A program made the position numbers and the translations under genes. Below, piece after piece: positions 28,008 through 36,383 of a stretch of 39,773 nt of DNA. Positions within the stretch are counted from its first letter, which is position 1; every line of letters begins with the position of its first letter. Source of the DNA: an uncultured bacterium (GTDB taxonomy: Bacteria > Verrucomicrobiota > Lentisphaeria > Victivallales > UBA1829); the NCBI GenBank assembly GCA_949290385.1, contig CASERY010000079.1, positions 1-39,773 of the forward strand. Reading direction: 5' to 3'. The notes under the pieces are model-generated. The model was given only the letters and a program-made list of their open reading frames with translations. It was not told the origin of the DNA and did no database searches.

Positions 28008-28406
28008 TCAATTATTTTTATCAGCATCGAAAATGCTGCGAAGTTTCTAAGCGAGAACTGGCAGACGATGAGGCTTCGGCAAAAAACCGGCAGCACCTTT
28101 TTCCAGAAGGTCGTTGACTGAAGTTGCCGAAACAAATCCGCTTGACAGGAGTACCTTGACATTCGGGTCAATCTCCTTCAGCTGATAAAACGTGCTGTGG
28201 CCACCAAGTTTTGGCATAACCATATCCAGCAGAACCAGGTCAATTTCATGAGGATTTTCACGGTAGATGGATACCGCATCTTCACCATTTTCAGCAAGAA
28301 GCACGGAATAACCAAGATTCTGAAGTGCTTCAATCAGAAAATCCCATACCGTTTCCTGATCATCCACAATCAAAATGGTTTCATGACCGCCGGGAAGTTT
28401 GTTCAT
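28008..28406 (-). CDS. Stand-alone response-regulator receiver protein with one in-frame UAG
   Basis: 132-aa receiver domain without an output domain. The acidic pocket (ILIVDDQETV), phospho-acceptor Asp (LVLLDMVMPKLGG), Ser/Thr switch (VLLSSGFVS) and Lys (GFLPKPHRLPVLA) are all present. The leading GGHETILIVDD resembles receiver domains attached to hybrid histidine kinases. A TAG at 28047-28049 (codon 120) lies at the start of the last helix. Reading it completes that helix (KLRSIFDADKN) and ends at TGA. The start ATG at 28406 is chosen over an upstream TTG. No cognate kinase is in the window. Confidence 0.85.
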
Positions 28407-29000
28407 AGCTGAAATAGTCCTGTTCAAAGTTTCTTTAGGTAAAACGGCTGCTTGTTCTGTATTAATATGGCAGAGATCTTAAAAAATGTCAAGTGAAAAA
28501 ATTGTTTTTCTTTTGATTGTTTGGAATCTTCATGAGCGACTTCAGATACAGCAGACTATGAATATTGACAAAAAATGTAAAATGTAGATTTTTTAAAACG
28601 GCATGCATTGGACTGAAGACAATCAATTACAGGAAGACTCCGGCAAGAAGTTTCTTTGTGGACTGATTGCTGATGGAAGACTTGTTCCAAAGAATATATA
28701 GAAGAAGGACGTTTCGAAGAGGACTTGAGAAAATTTTGAAGAGGTGGCATTTTACAGATATTTGATTTTTCTGGAATTTTTTCTATATTATTTTCAGAAG
28801 GAAACGGAGCAGGAATGCATAACGAGTTATTTTCTATCTGAAGGAACATGTGCTTCCGGAAACATACATCCCATACAACTCTTGGAAATAAGCCATATTC
28901 TCATCGGCATGGGATGAGACAGTCTGATTCCGCTGAAAATCTTCCTGTATTTCGTTATTGCTGTTTTTATGAGTTCATTTTATTGAAAAAGGAGAATGCC
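28407..29000. other. Intergenic region, 594 bp
   Basis: Divergent region between the receiver gene and the nitroreductase. A 97-codon minus frame (28556-28849) is open but Ser/Lys/Cys-skewed, matches no family I know and has only a weak ribosome site. No terminator or clear promoter was recognised. Confidence 0.4.
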
Positions 29001-29612
29001 ATGAAATGCATGAAGAGAAGAACAATAGTGCTACTGTCTCTTGCAGCAGCTGTTTCAATTTGCAGTATACAGCTTTTGTCCGCAGAGGCCATTCAAGATG
29101 CCATTACGACCATTATGACTCGATGCAGTGTGCGCAGTTATTTAGATAAACCCGTTGAAGATGAAAAAATAACAGTAATGCTGAAAGCGGCCATGGCTGC
29201 ACCGACTGCTGTCAATCGTCAGCCTTGGGCCTTCGTCGTCATCCGGAAACAGGAGGTCAAAACGAAACTGGCTGAAAAACTCCGTTCCGCAGCAATGGTT
29301 GAAAAGGCGCCACTGGCGATTCTTGTATGTGGAGATCTGAACAAGCGTCTCAAGGGCGATGGAGCAGACTTTTGGATTCAGGATGTGTCGGCTGCAACGG
29401 AAAATCTGCTTCTGGCTGCCCATGCGCAGGGACTGGGAGCTGTCTGGTGCGGGGTGTTTCCTGTGGAAGAACGCGTAAAAGATGTCCGTTCCATCCTTGA
29501 ATTGCCGGATCATATTGTGCCGGTAGCTTTGGTGTCAATCGGATATCCGGACGGTCCGCAGACCCCGAAGGACAAATGGAATGAAAGTCTGATTCACTAC
29601 GACAAATGGTGA
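29001..29612 (+). CDS. Nitroreductase-family protein with signal peptide
   Basis: 203-aa FMN-dependent nitroreductase-fold protein. The start at 29001 has AAGGAG upstream. The N-terminus has two Lys/Arg-rich turns and a hydrophobic stretch (TIVLLSLAAAVSICSIQLLS) ending in SAEA, a classical signal peptide, so the enzyme is predicted to be exported. The family pattern follows: TRCSVRSYLDKPVED, MAAPTAVNRQPWAFVVI, then DVSAATENLLLAAHAQGLGA, VWCGVFP, and VALVSIGYPDG. Substrate unknown. Single gene with its own terminator. It ends at TGA and contains no UAG. Confidence 0.88.
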   Translation: MKCMKRRTIVLLSLAAAVSICSIQLLSAEAIQDAITTIMTRCSVRSYLDKPVEDEKITVMLKAAMAAPTAVNRQPWAFVVIRKQEVKTKLAEKLRSAAMVEKAPLAILVCGDLNKRLKGDGADFWIQDVSAATENLLLAAHAQGLGAVWCGVFPVEERVKDVRSILELPDHIVPVALVSIGYPDGPQTPKDKWNESLIHYDKW

Positions 29613-29690
29613 GATTCCTGAAGTTCTGAATTTTTCGATTTTTTGACAGGTAAAGAAGAAAACTGCGGATACTGAATCCACGGGATCCGA

Positions 29691-29734
29691 TCCCGGCAGA
29701 ATTGATCAAAATCAGTCTGTCCGGGATTGTTTTA
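29691..29734 (+). terminator. Terminator of nitroreductase gene
   Basis: Arms TCCCGGCAGA (29691-29700) and TCTGTCCGGGA (29715-29725) pair with one bulged base, followed by TTGTTTTAT, about 80 bp after the stop. Confidence 0.6.
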
Positions 29735-29934
29735 TATTGCAGCATACAGCATTATATACAGCTTGTTTTTCGGAGACGCATTTCTTTTTAAAAAAAAAGA
29801 AGAGACAACAGGATGTTGTCCGTAAAAAATCATTGAGCAAGACATGGAACGCTGGCTTGATTTTTATATAAAAACATTTGCGCAGGGAAAGGGGAACAGA
29901 ATGCGTTTTTTTCACTTTTCTCCTGTCTTTATGA

Positions 29935-29963
29935 TTGGCTTCAGGTGAATCTGGATGTATAAT
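29935..29963 (+). promoter_or_regulatory. Strong sigma70-type promoter of waaP-like gene
   Basis: -35 TTGGCT (29935-29940), 17-nt spacer, consensus -10 TATAAT (29958-29963), leaving a leader of about 100 nt before the ATG at 30072. Confidence 0.65.
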
Positions 29964-29971
29964 ACTAAAAT

Positions 29972-30002
29972 GTATTTTTTTCAGAACAACCTGAAAAAAT
30001 AC
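29972..30002 (+). promoter_or_regulatory. Hairpin at the start of the waaP-like leader
   Basis: GTATTTTTTTCAG (29972-29984) pairs with CTGAAAAAATAC (29991-30002), one extra T, 6-nt loop. It lies immediately downstream of the -10 box, so it would form the 5' end of the transcript and could stabilise it or respond to a regulator. Confidence 0.5.
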
Positions 30003-30071
30003 CCAGACAACATTTTATCTGTTAAGTGTTAAGAAAACTCAGGAAGAGAGAAGGCCGGAGGACGAATCAGA

Positions 30072-30905
30072 ATGTGCTTAAAACAGGACTTGAATGCCGA
30101 CTTCCGTCGTCTCTGGGGTGAAGGCAATATCGTTTTCGATCACGCTTTTTCCGTAAATGGAGAGGTGTTCCGGGACATTAAAAACCGTAAAACCATGCGT
30201 TTTACCGTGGATGGAAAAAATTATTTTATTAAAATCCATCGGGGTGTCGGATGGAAGGAAATCTGGAAGAATCTGTTTCAATTGAAACGTCCGGTCATCA
30301 GTGCTGCCAATGAGTATCTGGCAATTCGCAGACTGGAAGAGCTCCATGTGGAGACAATGGTCTGTTGTGCATTTGCTGAACGGGGCAGAAATCCGGCCAG
30401 ACGCGAGTCTTTTCTTGTAACGGAAGAACTGAAGCATAAAATAAGTCTTGAAGATTTCTGCAGAAACTGGAAGAAAAATCCGCCGGCTTCGTCGGTAAAA
30501 CACCGAATTATCAGAGAACTTGCGGATGTCTGTGCCAGAATGCATTTTTCCGGCTTGAATCACCGAGACTGCTATTTGTGCCATTTCCTCCTGGATCAGG
30601 AAAAGTTTGCCAAAGGCGAAATTTCTCTCTGTGTTCTGGATTTACATCGTGCAGAAATCCGGAGAAAAATTCCACGTCGCCTGCAAGTCAAAGATGTGGC
30701 AGGCATTTTCTTTTCATCCATGGATTCCGGCATAACCAGGCGGGATGCTCTTCGTTTTATTGCGCATTATTCTTCTTATGGCAAGCTGGACCGACATTTC
30801 TGGAAATCGGTGGAAAAAACAGCTGAAAAACTTTACAGAAAAGAATTCAAGCGCAATCCGGTTCTGGATGTGTCCTTCAGTCTCCAGAAAGAAGAAAAAA
30901 AGTGA
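30072..30905 (+). CDS. waaP: WaaP/RfaP-like lipopolysaccharide core heptose kinase
   Basis: Kinase-fold protein of 277 aa expected to phosphorylate heptose I of the LPS inner core at the cytoplasmic face of the inner membrane. The family pattern is clear: the nucleotide-binding Lys region TVDGKNYFIKIHRGVGWKEI, EYLAIRRLEELHV, the catalytic loop GLNHRDCYLCHFLL, the metal-binding LCVLDLHRAEIRRKIPRR, and VKDVAGIFFSSMD. The start has GGAGG 10 nt upstream. The gene stands alone. It implies an LPS-bearing outer membrane. It ends at TGA and contains no UAG. Confidence 0.92.
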   Translation: MCLKQDLNADFRRLWGEGNIVFDHAFSVNGEVFRDIKNRKTMRFTVDGKNYFIKIHRGVGWKEIWKNLFQLKRPVISAANEYLAIRRLEELHVETMVCCAFAERGRNPARRESFLVTEELKHKISLEDFCRNWKKNPPASSVKHRIIRELADVCARMHFSGLNHRDCYLCHFLLDQEKFAKGEISLCVLDLHRAEIRRKIPRRLQVKDVAGIFFSSMDSGITRRDALRFIAHYSSYGKLDRHFWKSVEKTAEKLYRKEFKRNPVLDVSFSLQKEEKK

Positions 30906-31268
30906 CAACGGTTTTTCTGAAAACACGTTTTAGAGAACTTTTTTATATGACTTCTCCAAAGGACTCTTTACTTATTTTCCCTGTAGAGAAAAAAAGAGTC
31001 AAAAAAGATAGAGTTTCCTTGTAAGAATCCAGTATCGTCTCGTCTTTAGAAAATCCCCGGCCTTGGAAAATAAGGCTGTGCTGTTAATGAATCTGGACTG
31101 TCTGACCGTCAAGAAAAATGTTGCATAATCTGAACCCGAAATATTGACATGCAGAGGTAAACGATTCAAACTGGGACTGTTTACCTCTGTTTTCTCATTC
31201 GGACAGAACCGCAAGGAACATCCTTTTTAAGTAAGACAACGCAGACGTCCTGCAAGCCATTATGATTA
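30906..31268. other. Convergent intergenic region, 363 bp
   Basis: Lies between the waaP-like stop and the metH/metF stop. It contains the inverted repeat GACTCTTT / AAAGAGTC (30962-30969, 30993-31000) and the terminator at 31152-31195. No gene. Confidence 0.6.
31152..31195 (+). terminator. Terminator in convergent region
   Basis: Perfect 11-bp stem CAGAGGTAAAC / GTTTACCTCTG, 16-nt loop, followed by TTTTCTC on the plus strand. It most likely ends the waaP-like transcript, although it is about 250 bp past that stop. Confidence 0.68.
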
Positions 31269-33104
31269 TTAATAGCCTTTACAGACTTCGATGGCCGTGC
31301 TGACATTGCCGAACGGTGCACTTGTAGCAACCCCCTGGACTTCTGAATGAATCTCTTCCAGAATTTTGCGGGCAATACGGATGCCTTCCATGCGCTGCTC
31401 TATCTTGTCCCCGGCATTTTTCATGGCATTCATAATCCAGTCGGGAACTACAACGCCCGGCACTTCCGTCTACATAAACTGTGCATTGCGGTAGCTTGCA
31501 AAGGGCCAGACTCCGGCAATAACCGGACAGCCAAAATGTCTGATCCTCTTCAGAAATGCCAGAAGTGTGGGCGGATCAAAAACCGGCTGTGTAATGATAA
31601 ACTCTGCACCGGCTTCAATTTTTTCACCCAGTCTGCGGTATTCTCTTTCCGGATCGATTGCATTGGGGTCTGCACCCGCTCCGGAGACAATTGCAGTACG
31701 GATCCCATGTCCGAATGATTTTCCTGCAACATCGACACCCCGGTTCAGACGAGATTGCAATGTAATGAGCCCGATTGAATCCACATCAAAAACTCCGGAA
31801 CTGAATGGATAGTCTCCCAGCTTCGGGGGGTCTCCTGTAATAAACAGAATATTCTTCAGATTTTTTGCCATGCAGCCGAGAATCATGGATTGAATGCTGA
31901 TCAGGTTTCTGTCTCTTGCACAACAATGGATGATGGTCTCCATGCCGGCTTTTTCCTGAATTTCAATGGCTGTTACAACCTGAGAAACACGGCTGCTGGC
32001 CCGGGGACCATCCGGAATGTTCACGGCATCAAAGCCTGCTTCACGGCACAGAACGGCTTTTTGAATTGTATCGGATAGATCAAAGCCTCTGGGAGGAGTC
32101 ATTTCGATGAGTTTCAGCCATTTTCCCTCTTTGAGTTTTTTCCCGAAAGGACTTTTTTCCTCCGTTGGTACAGGATCCAGCAGTTCATTTTGCTGAATTT
32201 CTATCTTTAAAGCCGGTGCATGTTCCGTTTTCGCAAGAGGCTTCAAGGATCTGGCAAGATCTGCAATATGTTCCGGCGAAATTCCACAGCATCCGCCAAC
32301 GGCCCTCGCTCCGAGATTGACATATCGAATGCCGTATGTCGTAAAATATTCCGGGGTAGTCATCGGCATAAAGCGATTGTCTACATTTTTCGGCACACCG
32401 GCTCCCGGCTGAACAATGACAGGCAGTTGAATCGACGAAATCACTTTCTCCAAGGCGGAAAGGGTTGTATCTGGACCAGTTCCGCAGTTTAGTCCGAAGG
32501 CTGCAGGTTCACAGGGAAGTTTTGCAAGTTTGTTCAGGATAACTTGTACGTTCGATTTGTCGGCAAGCAGACCGTCGGAGTCCAACACAAAACTCGGAAC
32601 CCACGCGACGGAAGGCGTTTCTTCCTGAAGAAATGCAAGAACATAGTCCAGTTCCTGCTGATTGGAAATGGATTCAAACAGAAGAAAGTCCGCACCTCCA
32701 ATACAGAGCTATTCGCACTGAGTTTTGAGTGCATTTACTGCGTCCTTTAAACTTGTTCCGGGGGGAAGGGGGCCGATGGATCCGGCAATGAGTATTTCCG
32801 GCTTTCCGGCAGCAGCCTTCCGGGCAAGTGCGACAGCGGCTTCATTAATAGAAGAAGTCTGATCGGCAAGACCGAATGAACTAAGTTTCAATGGATTTGC
32901 GTTGTAGGTATTTGTGGTGAGCACCTCTGCCCCGGCATCCACATACGCCTGATGGATGGCCAGCACAACCTGGGGATTGGCCAAACACAGATTGTCATAG
33001 GAGGTATTGATGAAAAAATTTCTTCGGTAAAGTTCCGTGCCGAATCCTCCATCGAAGATCAGGACATTGCTTTTCAGTTTTTTCTGCAGTTCGTCACTTG
33101 TCAT
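31269..33104 (-). CDS. Bifunctional homocysteine S-methyltransferase / methylenetetrahydrofolate reductase with two in-frame UAG
   Basis: 611-aa fusion of the YitJ type. The N-terminal half is a Zn-dependent homocysteine methyltransferase: IFDGGFGTELYRR, the Zn ligands GLNCGTGP and GGCCG, and EVLTTNTYNAN. The C-terminal half is a MetF domain: IPDGPRASSRVS, ILFITGDPPKLGDYP, then IITQPVFDP and PVIAGVWPFASYRNAQFM-x-TEVPG. TAG at 32709-32711 (codon 132) lies in the methyltransferase barrel helix before GGADFLLFE. TAG at 31470-31472 (codon 545) lies directly before TEVPG. The start at 33104 has AAGGAAAA upstream; an upstream ATG at 33187 is also open. It is the last gene of the fol operon, linking folate synthesis to methionine. 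It ends at TAA. Confidence 0.92.
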
Positions 33105-33192
33105 TAGGTTTTCCTTTTCCCCGGGCGCTTCCGGCGCATTGGTTTCATCGGCTGATTCATTTTTCACGAATATGGCACGGGATTTCATTTTT

Positions 33193-33717
33193 TCAAGAAT
33201 TTTTTGAAAGAGAAAAGCCGGTTTTCCAGACCTGTTGATCTTCCGGGAAGCACAAAGGGCCGAAAGGAATCCCAAAGCAGTGTTCATCCGGGAAGAGATC
33301 CTTCAGCGGATAACAGACAAAGGCCCTTTCACGGAACCGTGGATGCGGCAGTATTAAATCTGCGCTGGAACAGACCGTGTGTTCCATGGCGATTAAATCC
33401 AGATCCAGAGTACGTGGACCGTTGGGAACGCTTCTTTGTCTTCCGAATGCACTTTCAATGCCAAGACACATGCCAAGAAGGGTTTCAGGAGAACGAGTCG
33501 TTTCAATCAGAACGGCTGCATTCAAAAAATCTCTTTGGGCTGAAAAACCAACAGGGGATGTCCGATAGATATTTGATTCTTTCAGAAAGCGGACCCCGGG
33601 AAGATGTTTTATGGCGGCGCAGGCATTCTGAAGATGGATGAGCGGATCTCCCAGATTGCTTCCTAGGGCAAGAACTGCCTGTCTGAACGGGGTGTTTCGG
33701 GTTGTTTGCTGGTCCAT
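33193..33717 (-). CDS. folK: 2-amino-4-hydroxy-6-hydroxymethyldihydropteridine pyrophosphokinase
   Basis: Folate-pathway kinase transferring pyrophosphate from ATP to hydroxymethyl-dihydropterin. 174 aa. Motifs: AVLALGSNLGDPLIHLQNA, IYRTSPVGFSAQRDFLNAAV, the signature GPRTLDLDLIAME, and LPHPRFRERAFVCYPL. The start ATG at 33717 is chosen although its ribosome site is weak; a TTG at 33756 is also open in frame. It follows folB by 194 bp, a gap that could hold an internal promoter. It ends at TGA and contains no UAG. Confidence 0.93.
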   Translation of the reverse strand: MDQQTTRNTPFRQAVLALGSNLGDPLIHLQNACAAIKHLPGVRFLKESNIYRTSPVGFSAQRDFLNAAVLIETTRSPETLLGMCLGIESAFGRQRSVPNGPRTLDLDLIAMEHTVCSSADLILPHPRFRERAFVCYPLKDLFPDEHCFGIPFGPLCFPEDQQVWKTGFSLSKNS

Positions 33718-33911
33718 GGGTTTCAACTTTTCATAAGTATTTGTAGGGGAAGTCAATAACTCAAAAAAGATAAGAGAAAATGGCTCAATGGCACCGGAAA
33801 GCCTTCCTGATTAAACGGGAGACAAAAGGTCTTTGTTTTTTTTCAGTATTCAACTTTCAAGCAAGGCCTTTTTGCAACGGTTTTCCCGGATACATCGCAG
33901 AGTAATCCTCA

Positions 33912-34289
33912 TCATAACACTTTCTTTTCCATTCTTCTCCGGACGATTTCAATGCCGACCCAGTCAAAATCTGCCTGAATCGGAGCATGCGGCTTTTTCA
34001 GGACAATTCGGATGGAATCAATTGGGGAAAATTCTGCGAGAAGGGCATCGGCCACACGCTGGGCAGCCCGTTCCAGAAGATTGTCGGTTTGTGCGGAAAA
34101 AACGCGGCGGGCGGTTTTAATTATTTTGGCATAACTAACTGTATCTTCAATCCTGTCTGTCATGCAGGCTTTTTCCAGATCAATTTCCGCATCCAAATCC
34201 AACACAAAGAGCTGTCCAAGAACTTTCTCTTCAGGATTAACACCATGAAAGGCATGAAGACGCAGATTCCTGACTTGTATTTTATCCAT
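33912..34289 (-). CDS. folB: Dihydroneopterin aldolase
   Basis: Folate-pathway aldolase, 125 aa, the usual length. Motifs: KIQVRNLRLHAFHGVNPEEK, FVLDLDAEIDLEKACMTDRI, DTVSYAKIIKTARRV, NLLERAAQRVADALL, and VLKKPHAPIQADFDWVGIEI. The catalytic Glu of HGVNPEE and the Lys of VLKKP are present. The ATG at 34289 lies 41 nt after folP, with AAGGA about 12 nt upstream. It ends at TGA and contains no UAG. Confidence 0.93.
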   Translation of the reverse strand: MDKIQVRNLRLHAFHGVNPEEKVLGQLFVLDLDAEIDLEKACMTDRIEDTVSYAKIIKTARRVFSAQTDNLLERAAQRVADALLAEFSPIDSIRIVLKKPHAPIQADFDWVGIEIVRRRMEKKVL

Positions 34290-34330
34290 GTTGTTATTCG
34301 GTCCTTCCTTGCTTGATTCTGATCGATCTT

Positions 34331-35209
34331 TTACAAGCACGAGATTCCTGTTTTCGCAGGGATCCGGCATATGGCATCGGCTGTACGGGCTCCCTGAATA
34401 CCTGAAAAGGCATCATGGACCCGGATGATATCGGCACCTCCTGCGATGGCAAGAGTGTGAATCGCCACGGTGCCTGGGTCTCTTCTGGCGGCATTTTTCT
34501 CGCCGGATGCCAATCCGATAAGACGCTTCCTGGAGGCGGCACATAGCAGACAGCACTCGGGATCAGGCTTCAGCAGACGGATATTCCGGATTAGTTCAAG
34601 GTTTTCTTCCGGGGTTTTTCCGAAGCCGATACCGGGATCATAACAGAGGGATTCTGCTGGAATGCCTGTTTTCATATAAGCCTCACGGCAGTGAATAAAA
34701 AATTCGTTCACATGAGAAACAACCCCATCTGGATAGCATCCCTGGAAATCAGCCCCGTGAATACCGCAAGGATTGTGCATTACAATAAGGCCTGCATTGA
34801 AGCGCGCTGTCAGGCGTCCTAGATCCGGCTGGATGATACCGCTGACGTCATTGATGATATCTGCACCGTGATTGAGTGCATATTCTGCACAGGCAGGATA
34901 GAATGTATCCACAGAAAGAGGAATACGCAGATGCCCCTTCAAAATGTCAAGCACTTCTTTCAGACGTTCCAGTTCATCTGCTTCAGAAAGAATAACCGCT
35001 CCAGGACGAGTGGAATTGGCCCCGAGATCCAGGATATCAATGCCCGTCTTCTGCATTTCAATGACATGTTTCAATGCTTGCTCGGGGGTATTGAACAATC
35101 CTCCGTCTGAAAAAGAATCCGGGGTATAGTTCAGGATCCCCATGACATAAGTTCTGTTTCCGAGGGGCAGTTGGTATTTTTTACAGAGAAATTCCGGAAG
35201 CTGTTTCAT
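34331..35209 (-). CDS. folP: Dihydropteroate synthase
   Basis: Condenses hydroxymethyl-dihydropterin pyrophosphate with p-aminobenzoate. 292 aa. Motifs: VMGILNYTPDSFSDGGLF, IDILDLGANSTRPGA, LSVDTFYPACAEYALNHGAD, IINDVSG, LIVMHNPCG, CYDPGIGFGKTPEENLEL, and ASRKRLIG with GGADIIRVHD. The start shares one base with the folE stop (TGATG), indicating translational coupling. It ends at TAA and contains no UAG. Confidence 0.95.
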   Translation of the reverse strand: MKQLPEFLCKKYQLPLGNRTYVMGILNYTPDSFSDGGLFNTPEQALKHVIEMQKTGIDILDLGANSTRPGAVILSEADELERLKEVLDILKGHLRIPLSVDTFYPACAEYALNHGADIINDVSGIIQPDLGRLTARFNAGLIVMHNPCGIHGADFQGCYPDGVVSHVNEFFIHCREAYMKTGIPAESLCYDPGIGFGKTPEENLELIRNIRLLKPDPECCLLCAASRKRLIGLASGEKNAARRDPGTVAIHTLAIAGGADIIRVHDAFSGIQGARTADAICRIPAKTGISCL

Positions 35210-35775
35210 CAGCGGCAGCCCCCGGTAAGAAGGGCCATGACTTCTTCTCTCGTCTTGGCATTGCTGCGCATGGAACCCCGGAGAGCAGAAGTGATGGTTT
35301 TTGCACCGGCTGCCCGGACGCCGCGCATTGTCATGCAGAGATGCTCCGCTTCAATGACCACGGCTGTTCCAAGGGGCTGCATTTTCTGGTCAAGGAAATC
35401 TGCAATCTGGGATGTCAGTCGTTCCTGAATCTGCGGGCGTCTGGCAAAGCAGTTGACAATGCGGGCAAATTTGGATATGCCAAGGACTTTTCCTTTAGAG
35501 GGAATATATGCAATGTGCGCCTTGCCGATAAAAGGCAGCAGATGGTGTTCACAAACGGAATAGAGGGGTATGTCCCGTACAATAACCATTTCCTCACAGG
35601 GTCCCTCATCGAAAAATTTCAGGTATTTTTCAGGATTATCCTCAAGTCCTGAAAAAACTTCTGCATACATATTGGCTACGCGGCGGGGAGTCTCCTGAAG
35701 ACCGTCTTTTGTCGGATCTTCTCCGATAGCGGTTAAAATATCTACTACGGCCTTTTCAATTTTCTATTTATCCAC
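35209..35775 (-). CDS. folE: GTP cyclohydrolase I with UAG at codon 4
   Basis: First enzyme of folate synthesis, converting GTP to 7,8-dihydroneopterin triphosphate. 188 aa when started at GTG 35775, which has GGAG about 9 nt upstream. The fourth codon is TAG (35764-35766). It is followed by the conserved N-terminus [40 protein letters not shown], then the Zn and catalytic residues in [40 protein letters not shown], and [13 protein letters not shown]. No alternative start lies between the TAG and Met at 35670, which would remove a conserved N-terminal part, so UAG must be read. It is first in the operon and ends at TGA, coupled to folP. Confidence 0.92.
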
Positions 35776-36383
35776 GGGTGTATCTCCGAATTCTTGTTTC
35801 AAGAGTGTTTCTTTGCCTCCCGGGGAAATAATATATCCTTCCGGCAGAAAAACTCAAGCATTGGACCTGTGGCCTTTCAAGAATTGCTCCGGAATGGCAG
35901 GCGTGAGAGTCTGAGCCGAGGACACTGAAAAAAAACAGTATACAGGAAAATGTGGAAAACACATGTGTCCAGAAGTAAATTAAATGTTCCGGCTGTTGCC
36001 CCGGTTACGGAAAAAAAGGGCAAAGAGAGATGGCAAATGGTTTTATTTTTTCTCAAGGAATAAGATCTCCGAAGGCATGTGTCTTTTTGCATTCTTCAAG
36101 AAAATTGAACAGCTTTCTGGATTTTTTCGGAAAGACATTGTATATTGTATATCTGTTGTTTCAGAAAACGAATATCCTGGAAAACCACGGTGGTCTGCAA
36201 AAAATCATCAAAGCAAAGAAATTTTCTGTCTGTCCCGTTGCGTTTCCGGCAGCGTTTTTCCTTGAACTTCAAAAGAAAAGCTGCTTCCTTATAAAAATAT
36301 TTTTCCTGTTTTTAAAATAGTTGGCAGCCTGATTTTTGAACAATAGCAATTGACATTGACCGATAGAAAAGGATTGATTTCCG
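35776..36383. other. Divergent intergenic region between folE and cysS, 608 bp
   Basis: Open frames on both strands (35768-35962 minus, 35877-36092 minus, 35984-36265 plus) overlap each other, are Phe/Ser/Lys-rich and match nothing I know. The region should hold the fol operon and cysS promoters, but no -35/-10 pair stands out. Confidence 0.45.

Larger units (their letters stand above)
29613..30071. other. Intergenic region between nitroreductase and waaP-like genes, 459 bp
   Basis: Contains the nitroreductase terminator, the waaP-like promoter at 29935-29963 and a leader hairpin at 29972-30002. No gene is supported. Confidence 0.55.

Noticed and set aside
28556-28849. 97-codon minus-strand frame upstream of the nitroreductase
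   Set aside because: Skewed composition, no family match and a weak ribosome site in an AT-rich intergenic region.
35768-36320. Several overlapping short frames between folE and cysS
   Set aside because: Mutually overlapping on both strands, Phe/Ser/Lys-rich, no family match; 35768-35962 runs into the folE start region.
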